Positions 34,350 through 42,207 of a stretch of 45,020 nt of DNA are shown here, piece after piece. The notes beneath the pieces are model-generated. The model was not told the DNA's origin and did no database searches. It saw only the letters and a list, made by a program, of their open reading frames with translations. The position numbers and the translations under genes are program-made. This DNA comes from Desulfopila sp. IMCC35006 (GTDB taxonomy: Bacteria; Desulfobacterota; Desulfobulbia; Desulfobulbales; Desulfocapsaceae), in NCBI RefSeq assembly GCF_005116645.1, contig NZ_SWCM01000024.1, positions 1 to 45,020 of the forward strand, in the 5' to 3' direction. Numbering within the stretch: position 1 is the stretch's first letter; every line of letters begins with the position of its first letter.

Positions 34350-35171
34350 TCACTCGGTTGTCCAGAGGTACATACTCGATTTCTTATTGAGAACGGGCAG
34401 CTCAAAACACTCGGAACAACCGGTCTGCGCCAGGCCATAACAGACATGCAATGGCAGCAGATGCTCTTCTCTTGGGTGACAAAAGCGGGCAGCAGGGGCT
34501 TTGGTCCACTCGATGAACCGTTGCGCCCTTTCCGGCTCATTGAAGTCCCTATTGCAGCAGGTCTCCAACAGCCAGTTCTCAAACGTTATATTCATCGCCT
34601 TCGTCTCTTTCGTTTCCGGCGCGAAAAAAGCGCGCATATTGTGGAAGGAAAAGCCCGAGCCGATGACGAGCAGATTCGCATAATCAAGATCCTGAAGGGC
34701 CCGGCCTATTTGGACATGCTCAGCAGAATTGAGAGTGTTGACCAGGGACAACTGCACACACGGAATATCGGCAGCCGGATACATTATTGTGAGCGGAACA
34801 AACAGGCCGTGATCAAATCCCCGCTGCCCATCAAGCTCAGCTGCAATACCTGCATTTTTCAGTACCTTGCAGATCCGCTCAGCGAGCAATGGTTCCCCCG
34901 GGCAGGGGTATTCGATTGTGTAGGCTTCTTCTGGAAATCCATAATAATCGTAGAGCAGGGCCGGACTTGCTCCCGATGTAATGGTTGGTATGTTTTCTTC
35001 CCAATGCGCACTTATCACAATAATAGCCGATGGTTTGTCAATTTTCGCAGCGATCTCCCGCAGACACGCAACCATCTCTTGGTGGCTTTCATCGCCAAGA
35101 AGCGGCATTGGCCCTGCGCCATGGGACAAGTACAATATATCCGGCTTATTTTTCATCGACTGCAGACACAT
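34350..35171 (-). CDS. LigB/DODA-type extradiol dioxygenase
   Basis: A class III extradiol dioxygenase of about 273 residues. Metal ligand motifs are visible: LYLSHGAGPMPL near the N-terminus, ISAHWE, and RGFDHGLFVPLTIMYP further on, the pattern of YgiD/4,5-DOPA dioxygenases. It would use Fe(II) or Zn(II) and O2 to cleave a catechol-type ring. The ATG at 35171 has AAGG 7 bases upstream; ATG at 35156 is an alternative. An oxygen-using ring cleavage enzyme in a nucleoside operon is unusual. Confidence 0.87.
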   Translation of the reverse strand: MCLQSMKNKPDILYLSHGAGPMPLLGDESHQEMVACLREIAAKIDKPSAIIVISAHWEENIPTITSGASPALLYDYYGFPEEAYTIEYPCPGEPLLAERICKVLKNAGIAAELDGQRGFDHGLFVPLTIMYPAADIPCVQLSLVNTLNSAEHVQIGRALQDLDYANLLVIGSGFSFHNMRAFFAPETKETKAMNITFENWLLETCCNRDFNEPERAQRFIEWTKAPAARFCHPREEHLLPLHVCYGLAQTGCSECFELPVLNKKSSMYLWTTE

Positions 35172-35373
35172 AGGCAAACCTTGGTATTTTTATGCCATCC
35201 ACGGCAACGAGTTCAAGGAACATCTCCTTAGGCCGCACCCAGATGCTGTTGTCCCCGTACAAACACTGGTAGACAACAACCGTCTCTCCGCTTTCAGAAT
35301 GCGTCGCTTCGCACAGAACCTTGTAATTCTTGTTTTTGTAATGTTTGTAAATTCCGGGTTTTATAGTGCTCAT
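35146..35373 (-). CDS. DUF1653 protein
   Basis: A 75-residue protein matching DUF1653: KPGIYKHYKNKNYKVLCEA, then VYQCLYGDNSIWVRPKEMF. The fold is a small beta-barrel and the function is unknown. An ATG at 35388 in the same frame is possible, but the one at 35373 fits the family start. Its end overlaps the dioxygenase start, which points to cotranscription. Confidence 0.8.
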   Translation of the reverse strand: MSTIKPGIYKHYKNKNYKVLCEATHSESGETVVVYQCLYGDNSIWVRPKEMFLELVAVDGIKIPRFAYVSAVDEK

Positions 35374-35392
35374 TTCTCTATGTACCATCGTG

Positions 35393-35932
35393 TTAAACGA
35401 AAAGATTCACCTCGTGGCTTGGAACTGCGACAACCCTGGGGCCAAAGCTCGAAATGCTGGCAAGCGTAAGGTTATGGTGGGCAATAACCTGCTGCGGGGA
35501 CAGCGTGCTGTTCGCGGATGTGGTATGCGCGTCGGAGACCAGTATAACCGGGAATCCCAGAGCAAGCGCTCTTCTTGTGGTCGTGTCGACACAGAATTCG
35601 GTATGCATCCCGCAGATGAGCAGGCCCTCTACCTGGTGTTTTTTGAGCAGAAGCTCAAGCCCAGTGCGCAGAAAAGAATCAGGGGTGGTTTTTCGGATGA
35701 ACAGATCGGCAGGCTCTACTTCAAGACCATCGGCCAACTGCCATGCCTCTGAGCCATACAGAAGAAAACCGGACGCCGATTCGTGCTGCACGAAGATTAC
35801 CGGGGCTCCGACTTGTCGCGCATGACGCGTGACCAGGTTAATTTTGGTAATGATTCCAGCACAGTCAAACGCTGCATCAGGCCCCTCGCACAGCCCCCGT
35901 TGAACATCAATAACCAGAACAGCTCTGTTCAT
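35393..35932 (-). CDS. isochorismatase-like cysteine hydrolase
   Basis: 179 residues of the isochorismatase/nicotinamidase fold. The catalytic triad is visible as Asp9 in LVIDVQ, Lys81 in FIRKTTPDSF and Cys114 in MHTEFCVDTT. Such enzymes hydrolyse amides such as nicotinamide, ureidoacrylate or other carbamoyl compounds. In this operon it could act on a product of nucleobase breakdown, which is inference. It is separated from DUF1653 by only a few bases. Confidence 0.88.
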   Translation of the reverse strand: MNRAVLVIDVQRGLCEGPDAAFDCAGIITKINLVTRHARQVGAPVIFVQHESASGFLLYGSEAWQLADGLEVEPADLFIRKTTPDSFLRTGLELLLKKHQVEGLLICGMHTEFCVDTTTRRALALGFPVILVSDAHTTSANSTLSPQQVIAHHNLTLASISSFGPRVVAVPSHEVNLFV

Positions 35933-36018
35933 GTGGATTCCTTGAAGTGGCTTAACTGCAGACCCACCATCTTGTTACGCACAGGGCAACGTGCCCGGTG
36001 ACGCGACAGGGTATGGCA

Positions 36019-36333
36019 TCATTTAATATAAGAACAACAGTAGTCAGTCAGGCTTTTCACGTTCAGGTTGAATGTGGTTTCTGCCGGTACGTCAAACTGT
36101 TCACCGCCTTGAATCGTTTTCCAGCCGTCGTCAGCAGAAAGCAGAACCTCCAGCTCCCCGGACAGGATTTCCATAATTTCCCTGTCAGCCGTGCTGAATT
36201 CATATTTGCCTGGAAACATGATGCCAAGCGTTTTTCTCGACCCATCAGCAAAGACTAAGGTCCGGCTGGTCACCTTGCCGTCAAAATAAATATTTGCTTC
36301 CCTAATGGCTGTTACGTTTTTAAATTCCGACAT
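36019..36333 (-). CDS. ppnP: pyrimidine/purine nucleoside phosphorylase
   Basis: A 104-residue cupin of the PpnP (formerly DUF1255) family, which splits purine and pyrimidine nucleosides with phosphate. Landmarks are [31 protein letters not shown] and [19 protein letters not shown] site is 8 bases before the ATG. It is the first gene of the nine-gene run and supports the reading of the operon as nucleoside salvage. Confidence 0.92.
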   Translation of the reverse strand: MSEFKNVTAIREANIYFDGKVTSRTLVFADGSRKTLGIMFPGKYEFSTADREIMEILSGELEVLLSADDGWKTIQGGEQFDVPAETTFNLNVKSLTDYCCSYIK

Positions 36334-36447
36334 AAAATTGATCCTCTTTTTTTGTATGACATGTATTCATTCCTCTATTCAAGCCGAACCTTTTTACCAC
36401 TTCCATCTGCTCAATCTATCCCCCAATCTCATACCCTGGCGACTTGC

Positions 36448-36768
36448 TTAATCGTTTCTGTTCGAGAACTTGATATACCTGCTGTAAAACGGAAGGGCCA
36501 TCGTTGCGACACCGATGATCACCAGGAAGAGCGGGGCCGCTATGTAATTTTTCGCCCCGCCTCGGGATGGCATGAGCACCGTAAAATCAAGCGGTGCTGT
36601 GCAGGCGTAGATAATTATAAAAAGCCCTCCCAGCACGGTGAAGATCCTCAGTACGTATTGGACCAGGGGATAGTGGCGGAAGTTTCTCTCGATGAAGAGA
36701 TAGACAGCAACATAGATAAACGGTGTAAAAAAAAGACTCGATCCAAAGAAAGCGACAAGGCTGGTCAT
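36448..36768 (-). CDS. small integral membrane protein, unknown
   Basis: 106 residues with three hydrophobic helices (FFGSSLFFTPFIYVAVYLFI, VLRIFTVLGGLFIIIYACT, YIAAPLFLVIIGVATMALPF). No conserved motif recognised. It lies between ppnP and the PIN/NYN gene and just outside the cassette array. Its ATG is preceded by a weak ribosome site. Confidence 0.6.
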   Translation of the reverse strand: MTSLVAFFGSSLFFTPFIYVAVYLFIERNFRHYPLVQYVLRIFTVLGGLFIIIYACTAPLDFTVLMPSRGGAKNYIAAPLFLVIIGVATMALPFYSRYIKFSNRND

Positions 36769-36807
36769 GTTAGGTATCTTCCGGTATTACAATTATCTAT
36801 GATGCCC

Positions 36808-36826
36808 GGGGAGCTCTTTGCTCCCC
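36808..36826. terminator. 7-bp GC hairpin at the distal end of the array
   Basis: A perfect stem-loop (ggggagc tcttt gctcccc) lies between the membrane-protein gene and the last cassette gene. On the minus strand no T-run follows, so it may be a boundary hairpin or a weak terminator for the array transcript. Confidence 0.4.
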
Positions 36827-36882
36827 CCGCTTTCTACTAACTTCTGGCGCGGAAGGCAAAATATTTCCAAGGTGATGCCCTG

Positions 36883-37488
36883 TCAGATATTTTTGGGTAG
36901 ATTATATGAAACGTTTTCTTGATTTACCACGATATATTTTTTCATTTTGAGATTATCAATAACATTTGCCAGTTCGTTTTCCTCAAGTTTGTTAGTAAAA
37001 AGAGAGTTTATGGTATTCGACAGAGTCTTGAGTTTCCGTGGCCTCGATTGCCCACGACCTGCAAGATTTTTCACGATGGCACTTATTTTCTCATCATTAT
37101 CGGTTGTGTTCGATATTCGCAGTATCGGAATCTCGGCCAGATCGTTAACTCGATTTACTCTTATGTTCTTGCTTCGCAAATGTTTAACGAGGGGATCAAA
37201 ACCAGTGTCTCTTGAGACGATATGGTAGTAGCCATTTTTATCCTCAGTTGCGAGTTGACCAAGATAGCAGGCAATGTGGAAATCTAATGCGTTTGGCCCA
37301 TTGCCAGATATCTTTATGTACCTGGCATCCTTTCCGAACTCCTGGAGGGCGCTCGCCATTTGAAAGGGGATTCTGACTTGATTTTCACCGACAAATACGA
37401 GAATATTGAAAGGATGCTTTTTTAATATTTCTAAGTTCTTAGGCTGAACGTTTTCAAAATCAATGAGTACGTAATTAGTTGGTGGCAC
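36883..37488 (-). CDS. PIN/NYN-domain ribonuclease-like protein (cassette C8)
   Basis: 201 residues. The N-terminal 120 residues match the NYN/PIN-like nuclease group: VLIDFENVQPKN with Asp10 and Glu12, SGNGPNALDFHIA with Asp69, and VSRDTGFDPLV with Asp94 and Asp98 form an acidic metal site. The C-terminus looks like a winged-helix RNA/DNA binding module. The GTG start at 37488 has GAGGG upstream, 31 bases after the attC core. It is the most distal cassette; its own 3' attC is not clear. An RNA-cutting toxin or RNA turnover role is possible. Confidence 0.87.
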   Translation of the reverse strand: MPPTNYVLIDFENVQPKNLEILKKHPFNILVFVGENQVRIPFQMASALQEFGKDARYIKISGNGPNALDFHIACYLGQLATEDKNGYYHIVSRDTGFDPLVKHLRSKNIRVNRVNDLAEIPILRISNTTDNDEKISAIVKNLAGRGQSRPRKLKTLSNTINSLFTNKLEENELANVIDNLKMKKYIVVNQENVSYNLPKNI

Positions 37489-37518
37489 GAAAAGTTTCCC
37501 TCATCATATTTTTTCTGT

Positions 37519-37590
37519 TTTCAACGGTGCCGATCGCAGATTGCCATGGAGCACAGCGCAATGGTAACCAGGTGCCCTGCCTTGTTAAAC
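37519..37590 (-). other. attC site between cassettes C7 and C8
   Basis: Read on the minus strand it begins with R'' GTTTAAC (37584-37590, overlapping the GNAT stop codon). It ends with R' GTTGAAA (37519-37525). The R'' is the exact complement of the GTTAAAC that begins cassette C7. The 72-bp interior holds short inverted segments. This is the clearest self-complementary pair in the array. Confidence 0.8.
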
Positions 37591-38058
37591 ACTCTTTTGC
37601 AAACGTAGCCGATAGAGGTAATCTGCCCCGTTGTCTGGCTTCATCTGCTGTCTTACCCAGCCAAAAGATTCGTAGAGACGTATCGCCGCTGTCATATTGC
37701 TGTTTGTTGTCAATACAACCTGTTCACATCCAGTTTCAACAGCAGCAGACAGCGCGGTCTGAATGAGCTTATAGCCAACTCCCTGCCCCTGAAAATCGGT
37801 TCTCACATAGAAGCCGGTCATTTCAGCAATAGCTGCAGTGATGGGTTTGAGGATAACCGACCCTACAAGTAGTTCCCCATCTACGGCGACGAAATCACGA
37901 AAAGGGATTTCTCGCTCTTTGCCAAGTGTCGCCAGAGCGTAGTCAATATTCTCGGGGTCTGGTTCAACACCTAAGGATCTCATAATCTCAAAGGCGAAAG
38001 CCGTCACCTCGTCATTATCTTCCGGTCTGGCTCTTCGAATCTGTATATTTGGTTTCAT
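37585..38058 (-). CDS. GNAT family acetyltransferase (cassette C7)
   Basis: 157 residues with one GNAT domain. Motif A is FYVRTDFQGQGVGYKLIQTA (QGQGVG) and the C-terminal NMTAAIRLYESFGWVRQ is the usual beta6/beta7 region. The substrate is unknown. The ATG is only about ten bases after the cassette recombination point (short leader), and the stop falls inside its own attC core, both usual for gene cassettes. Some cassette GNATs confer resistance to antibiotics; nothing here proves it. Confidence 0.86.
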   Translation of the reverse strand: MKPNIQIRRARPEDNDEVTAFAFEIMRSLGVEPDPENIDYALATLGKEREIPFRDFVAVDGELLVGSVILKPITAAIAEMTGFYVRTDFQGQGVGYKLIQTALSAAVETGCEQVVLTTNSNMTAAIRLYESFGWVRQQMKPDNGADYLYRLRLQKSV

Positions 38059-38062
38059 AGGG

Positions 38063-38135
38063 GTTTAACTCGTGTTCAGTGGGATTTTGCATAGCGGCAA
38101 CGTAGCAACCCCATCTCCCTAAGCAGTTGTTCTGC
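38063..38135 (-). other. attC site between cassettes C6 and C7
   Basis: On the minus strand the R'' core is GCAGAAC (38129-38135) and the R' core is GTTAAAC (38063-38069, a perfect GTTRRRY). The R'' nearly complements the first bases of cassette C6 (GTACTGC at 38570-38576, 6 of 7). It starts just after the YpeA-like stop codon. Its length is 73 bp. Confidence 0.75.
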
Positions 38136-38558
38136 TTATGTATCACTTTTTAATCGTTTTCCAAGGCTGACAACATCGTCTGCCTGATATCCTATCGCCT
38201 TGTAAAATTCCAAAACCACAGTATTGGAAGTGCGCACTTGCAGATTGATCTTCGGGCAACCTGCTGCCTGTAAACGAATTTCAGCCGCCTCCATCATATA
38301 TTTCCCAATTCCGCTGCGTCGATGGTTTGGATGAACAGCAAGATAATTGATCCAACCTCGATGGCCTTCATACCCGGCCATTACAGTTGCTATTACCTTG
38401 CCGGATAGACTTCCAACCAAAAACAGTTCCGGCTGCAATTTCAGTTTCCGTTCTATATCGCGATGAGGATTGTTCCATTGCGTGACCAAACCGCACGCAG
38501 TCCATAATCGCACTACTTGAGTTTCATCGTCGGGGCTATATGGTTGTATTTCAATCAT
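38136..38558 (-). CDS. GNAT acetyltransferase, YpeA-like (cassette C6)
   Basis: 140 residues close to the YpeA family: MIEIQPYSPDDETQVVRLW, the cofactor motif LAVHPNHRRSGIGKYMM (RRSGIG) and a late NTVVLEFYKAIGYQADDV. It would acetylate an amine of unknown identity. Flanked by attC sites on both sides. No ribosome site is obvious at its ATG, as with several cassette genes that depend on short leaders. Confidence 0.88.
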   Translation of the reverse strand: MIEIQPYSPDDETQVVRLWTACGLVTQWNNPHRDIERKLKLQPELFLVGSLSGKVIATVMAGYEGHRGWINYLAVHPNHRRSGIGKYMMEAAEIRLQAAGCPKINLQVRTSNTVVLEFYKAIGYQADDVVSLGKRLKSDT

Positions 38559-38569
38559 ATAATTCAGAG

Positions 38570-38630
38570 GCAGTACTGACCAAGTTCAGGTGCGCCGCTT
38601 TTTGGCGCCGCCTGGAGCGCCTTGTTCGGC
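38570..38630 (-). other. attC site between cassettes C5 and C6
   Basis: On the minus strand R'' GCCGAAC (38624-38630) is followed by AAGGCGCTCCAGG, a classic attC opening. Then comes an imperfect hairpin (GCGCC/GGCGC with CAGG/CCTG) and an R'-like GTACTGC (38570-38576). The R'' complements the TTCGGC at the start of its own cassette (39240-39246). R' departs from GTTRRRY, so recombination here may be weakened. Confidence 0.75.
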
Positions 38631-38637
38631 AAGTTTT

Positions 38638-39216
38638 TCATTTACCAAACAACCTTGAGAAAAATCCCTTCTTTGGAGATGGGCTCGCCAAAACAATAAA
38701 TTGCTCTTTTAAAATCTGTGAACAATCCTCGTCATGTTTAAAACCGACAAGTTCTTGAGCAACCTTTAATGGTATTTCAAAGATATAGTCGACTTCTGCG
38801 CTTCCCCCATCTTCGGCTTGTTGAGCCTCTTCCATTTCCCTTTTTATTGCAGGAAAGCACTCGGGAACCTCTCCTGTAACATCAAGTCCTTTTGGACCAT
38901 TCTCGCCTTGATGGGATATCCACCATCTGCGATTGCCGCCCGACCAGAACTCCGATGAGCTAGCCATCACATGCTCTTCAACAAGACAAAAAAGCACATC
39001 ACGTTCCCGAGATATTTCTGCCAGCCTTTTTGATTCGATAATGGGGCTGTTGTATTTATTGCACCAAATAATACGCCAGCCCGAATCGAGCTTTGCCATT
39101 GATACATGAGATTCAGGAAATTCTTCTGTTTCACCGGTCGGCAACAGACTCAAGTCTTCCAACAGCCTGTCCGCATCCTTTTCATGGACTGCACACCAAG
39201 TTATAGAGAAACCCAT
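38638..39216 (-). CDS. cassette protein C5, unknown
   Basis: 192 residues, no signal peptide. Trp- and Glu-rich (SGWRIIWCNKYN, SGGNRRWWISHQGE, a Glu-rich run REMEEAQQAEDGG) with a basic C-terminal tail KKGFFSRLFGK. No family recognised. An AGGAG ribosome site precedes the ATG by about nine bases. The tail could aid membrane or nucleic acid contact, though this is only a guess from composition. Confidence 0.7.
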   Translation of the reverse strand: MGFSITWCAVHEKDADRLLEDLSLLPTGETEEFPESHVSMAKLDSGWRIIWCNKYNSPIIESKRLAEISRERDVLFCLVEEHVMASSSEFWSGGNRRWWISHQGENGPKGLDVTGEVPECFPAIKREMEEAQQAEDGGSAEVDYIFEIPLKVAQELVGFKHDEDCSQILKEQFIVLASPSPKKGFFSRLFGK

Positions 39217-39239
39217 TCTTGAATATCTCCTAATTGAAC

Positions 39240-39370
39240 GCCGAACGTTCGAACTCAGCGGAAATATGAAATACGTGGCAAGTAGATTGGAGTTACCACG
39301 TACTTTTTTGCGAGACGGAAATTACCCAAACCCCGGACCTCATTTTTCCCTCTGAAGTGACTTTTTATGT
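39240..39370 (-). other. possible long attC of cassette C4
   Basis: It would run from ACATAAA (39364-39370, overlapping the C4 stop) to GTTCGGC (39240-39246), about 131 bp. The ends match the cassette's first bases (TTATGC) only in part, but the right place is flanked by recombination cores on both sides. The interior has a strong hairpin (TACGTGG/CCACGTA). The length is near the upper limit known for attC. Confidence 0.5.
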
Positions 39371-39853
39371 AATTTTAAATGCTTCTTTACCTTTTGCGGT
39401 TAAACTCCACAATCGTCCATGCTCACCCTCTGTGAATTTACCGAAGTTGTTTTCTAAGAGCCAATTTAATGTGCTCAGTGCTTCTTTCTTTTGTATTCCA
39501 GATTCCTTTGCGATACCACCAAGATATCGAAAGGTGTATTTAGGATTTAGCAATGCATTAATGACTTTTTGGTCATTTTCATTAAGTTCTCTTTCAGTTT
39601 TTTTTGTGCTTTTAAGTAAAAAGTATTTTGCCATTAATATGAGCACACAAAGAATCGCTAACACGCTCCATAATGGTATTATTAAAGGTAAATTTACAAT
39701 ATCTAATAATTGCTGAAATGCTTGTTTAAATGTTATATTTTTCAGATAGCTAAATAAGTAAAAGGAAGACGAAGAGATTAGAGCTATTATTCCCGTTGCA
39801 ATAACTTTGATGCCAACAGGATCCTTCCACGTTTTTGCTAATATTTTTCGCAT
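39365..39853 (-). CDS. cassette protein C4: membrane helices plus C-terminal winged-helix-like region
   Basis: 162 residues. Two hydrophobic helices (IATGIIALISSSSFYLF and PLIIPLWSVLAILCVLILM) lead to a cytosolic region with a pattern like a winged helix (VINALLNPKYTFRYLGGIAKESGIQKKEALSTL and a Trp/Thr turn). Possibly a membrane-tethered regulator. No family is recognised. Its 5' end begins 50-odd bases after the GTTATGC core that the inserted IS1182 element cut away from the neighbouring attC. Confidence 0.6.
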   Translation of the reverse strand: MRKILAKTWKDPVGIKVIATGIIALISSSSFYLFSYLKNITFKQAFQQLLDIVNLPLIIPLWSVLAILCVLILMAKYFLLKSTKKTERELNENDQKVINALLNPKYTFRYLGGIAKESGIQKKEALSTLNWLLENNFGKFTEGEHGRLWSLTAKGKEAFKIT

Positions 39854-39909
39854 GTTATTAAGTATCGAGGTTGGTTAAATAACCAATTTTCAGTTTCATA
39901 AAGCATAAC

Positions 39910-41745
39910 GAGCCTGTAAAAAAAGCCATTTCACAAAGCTAAAAAGTCCCCTTAGCGCTCGAATTTTAAAAAAATCATATCGGCCGCGTTGACTGTCTTT
40001 TCACTTTGGTGAGGAAGGTCTTTCTACGTCATATTCAGCCCTATTTGTTGATGTTTTCGCTCCATTTCCTGCCCCTTGAGACCAACCTAAACAAAGCCTA
40101 CTCCATGGGAGTGGATCTTTTTCAGGTTATGGACAATACAGAACAGGTTCCACTGAGTACTGACCTTACGCTTGGTTCGAAGAGTAAATTTGTCCAACCC
40201 CAGTACAGAACGAATGTGTGCAAAGGGTGGTTCACCGACTGCCAGCCTCATGCTATAAATTGCTCGACCAATCGCGGTATCAATCTTGCGCTTCATTCTT
40301 TCGGTAAATCGTTGTTGTCCTTTGGCGTTTTTACCTGTGAAGTACGCCACCTGTCTGGTCCCTGTTTTATTAGGGTAGCGCAGACACTCTCTTCTCAGTT
40401 TACAGGGCAGACAGGACCTTTTGGCACCTTTGAATTTAATTGCCCTGTAGTTTTTAACTCGTGCATTGCCACCACTCCGGTACAGCTTCTTTCCTCCTGG
40501 GAACAGGCAATAACTAAAATCAGCTGGAAAAACAAAATCCGCTGGAGCAAAAATCTTTCGCCCACCTTGGCCTGGTTTCATCTCTCTTCTGTATCTATCT
40601 TTAAAACGGTCATAGGCTACAAAACGTGGATCTCGTTTGCGAAAGTTGGTATCTGCTATATAGCCATCAATCTTCTCTTGGAAGATGTACTCCATATTCT
40701 TTTCAGAATGGTAACCGCTGTCCGCTGCCAACTGCGCTCCATGGAGCACATCACCTTTGTGACCGATCTCGGAAAAATTCTCTCGAATCTTCTCTATCAT
40801 CGGAATCAGCAGGTTATGTTCCTGGCCCTGGCCAAAAGCTTCTGCTCCAACAATTACCTGGTGTTTCTTGCCTACTGAAGTTACTCCAACATAACCCTGA
40901 ATAACACCTTTAGAGGTTTTCATCTTGGCCGATTCATTATCGGTGATATTGGACTTGATTGGTTTGCCGCTGGAACCCGTGCGGTCATCATTATCGTCAA
41001 GCCATTCTTTGATCTTTGCCGCTTGTTTCTTTAATTTTGCTAAATATTTCTTCTCTTTGCTTATCACGTCAGGTTCTATCAAAGAGTCGTCCTGGGCCCG
41101 GTGTTTGGCTATCATTGTTGCAATAGCCTTTTCCATTTTCGCGACTTTTCTCTGGAAATCAGCCTTGGTGCCGCTCCACTCTTTTGCCGCGTTGCTTGGC
41201 AGCTTGCAACCGTCTATGGCAAACATCTCTTTGCCTATCAGTTTTTGCTGATCACAAACCAAGAGGACTTCAAGAAATAGATGGGCGATCTCTTTATCCA
41301 TACTGGAGATAAAGTCGGCAATAGTGGTGAAGTGTGGTTTGCTGTTTGCTGATAACGCCATAAACAACACGTTTTCTTCGCAGCAGCGGGCTATTGCCCG
41401 ACTTGAGGTAATTCCTCTGGAATAGGCAAAGAGAACTACCTTCAACAGGATGCGTGGATCATAGGCCGGCGCGCCTGTCTCATCATTATTGAATCTTTTA
41501 TCAAAGATCGACAGATCCAGTTCGTTATCAACAAGATAACTGAGTGAGTACTCAAAGGTACCCTCCTGGATCTGTTTATTGAAGAAGACGGGGATAAACT
41601 GACCTTGAGCATAGGAGTAAGGCTTATATTTTGCCATTGTGCCCCCACTTTTGTCATGGTTAAGCGGTCAAACTGCTGGTTTCACACAACAATATACCAT
41701 TAAATGTCAGTTTTTCCGATATTTTTTACTTTTTTCTACAGGCTC
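39910..41745 (-). mobile_element. IS1182-like insertion sequence inserted in an attC core
   Basis: 1836 bp bounded by imperfect inverted repeats beginning GAGCCTGTA (left, 39910 on the plus strand; right, reading in from 41745 on the minus strand). It is flanked by a 3-base AAC repeat on both sides (39907-39909 and 41746-41748). It carries one transposase gene and about 180 noncoding bases. The insertion point lies in the R' core of an attC: joining the flanks restores GTTATGC, the start of cassette C4. The GAGC of the element also remakes a GTTGAGC core. Confidence 0.8.
40087..41637 (-). CDS. IS1182 family transposase
   Basis: 516 residues. An N-terminal DUF772-like domain (FNKQIQEGTFEYSLSYLVD, YDPRILLKVVLFAYSRGI) is followed by a DDE region with Asp in FAIDGCKL and Asp in LAADSGYHS. 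A zinc-like cysteine set CLPCKLRRECLRYP is in the C-terminal section of DDE_Tnp_1_6. The gene fills most of the element and is intact, so the IS could still be active. A GGGGG-rich ribosome site lies before ATG 41637. Confidence 0.92.
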   Translation of the reverse strand: MAKYKPYSYAQGQFIPVFFNKQIQEGTFEYSLSYLVDNELDLSIFDKRFNNDETGAPAYDPRILLKVVLFAYSRGITSSRAIARCCEENVLFMALSANSKPHFTTIADFISSMDKEIAHLFLEVLLVCDQQKLIGKEMFAIDGCKLPSNAAKEWSGTKADFQRKVAKMEKAIATMIAKHRAQDDSLIEPDVISKEKKYLAKLKKQAAKIKEWLDDNDDRTGSSGKPIKSNITDNESAKMKTSKGVIQGYVGVTSVGKKHQVIVGAEAFGQGQEHNLLIPMIEKIRENFSEIGHKGDVLHGAQLAADSGYHSEKNMEYIFQEKIDGYIADTNFRKRDPRFVAYDRFKDRYRREMKPGQGGRKIFAPADFVFPADFSYCLFPGGKKLYRSGGNARVKNYRAIKFKGAKRSCLPCKLRRECLRYPNKTGTRQVAYFTGKNAKGQQRFTERMKRKIDTAIGRAIYSMRLAVGEPPFAHIRSVLGLDKFTLRTKRKVSTQWNLFCIVHNLKKIHSHGVGFV

Positions 41746-41805
41746 AACGTCCGGCTCACCGGACCCGCGCTGTTTGCAGGGTCCGCGTGGAGCCGGTGGT
41801 TATAG
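41742..41805 (-). other. attC site of the FosX-like cassette (C3)
   Basis: On the minus strand R'' CTATAAC (41799-41805, overlapping the C3 stop codon) complements the cassette start TTATAG at 42208-42214. A GC-rich hairpin (CGGACCCTG / CGGGTCCG) forms the interior. R' reads GTTGAGC, a perfect GTTRRRY, but the bases after GTT belong to the inserted IS; the original R' was GTTATGC. Confidence 0.82.
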
Positions 41806-42198
41806 CTTGTATTTATTTAATCTTTCTTCTAATGTTCCAGTGTGCAATTCAAAAAAATTATTGTCGTAATCATAGAAGTACAATGAATCACCTTCACCTT
41901 CGACTCTCGACCTGGATGGGACAACAGTTGCTCCAAGACTAGAGATTCTTGTTTCTAATTCAGGCAAGTCCCCTAGCTCGACTTTAAAGGCAACATGTCT
42001 ATAGGATTTCTCAGTTACCACTCCTTCCATGGCAACGACCCATACGCCACCAATTAGAAAGAACTTTTCTTTTGAGATTGAAAAGTTTTTCTTTGAACTG
42101 TCATATATTTCTTTGGCTGCTAATCCTTCACAAAATAATTTAGAGGTTCTTTCAAGATCTCTAACAATAATGGTGATATGACTGAGGCCTTTTATCAT
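41800..42198 (-). CDS. FosX-like fosfomycin hydrolase (VOC family; cassette C3)
   Basis: 132 residues that follow the FosX/FosI pattern closely: GLSHITIIVRDLERTSK, SKEKFFLIGGVW and the C-terminal RVEGEGDSLYFYDYDN then FELHTGTLEERL. Metal ligands His7, His68 and Glu117 correspond to FosX His7, His69 and Glu118, and Glu44 matches the FosX catalytic base. It would open the fosfomycin epoxide with water in a metal-dependent step. It is carried on an integron cassette with short leader (about ten bases). The alternative, another VOC enzyme, is less likely given the intact active site. Confidence 0.87.
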   Translation of the reverse strand: MIKGLSHITIIVRDLERTSKLFCEGLAAKEIYDSSKKNFSISKEKFFLIGGVWVVAMEGVVTEKSYRHVAFKVELGDLPELETRISSLGATVVPSRSRVEGEGDSLYFYDYDNNFFELHTGTLEERLNKYKL

Positions 42199-42207
42199 AT
42201 TTTTTGG

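Noticed and set aside
36334-36447. Purine riboswitch in front of ppnP
   Set aside because: The conserved core bases and three-stem layout were not found.
36769-36890. attC of the PIN/NYN cassette
   Set aside because: A weak pair (CTGAC/GTTAG) exists, but it does not complement the cassette start (TTGAAA).
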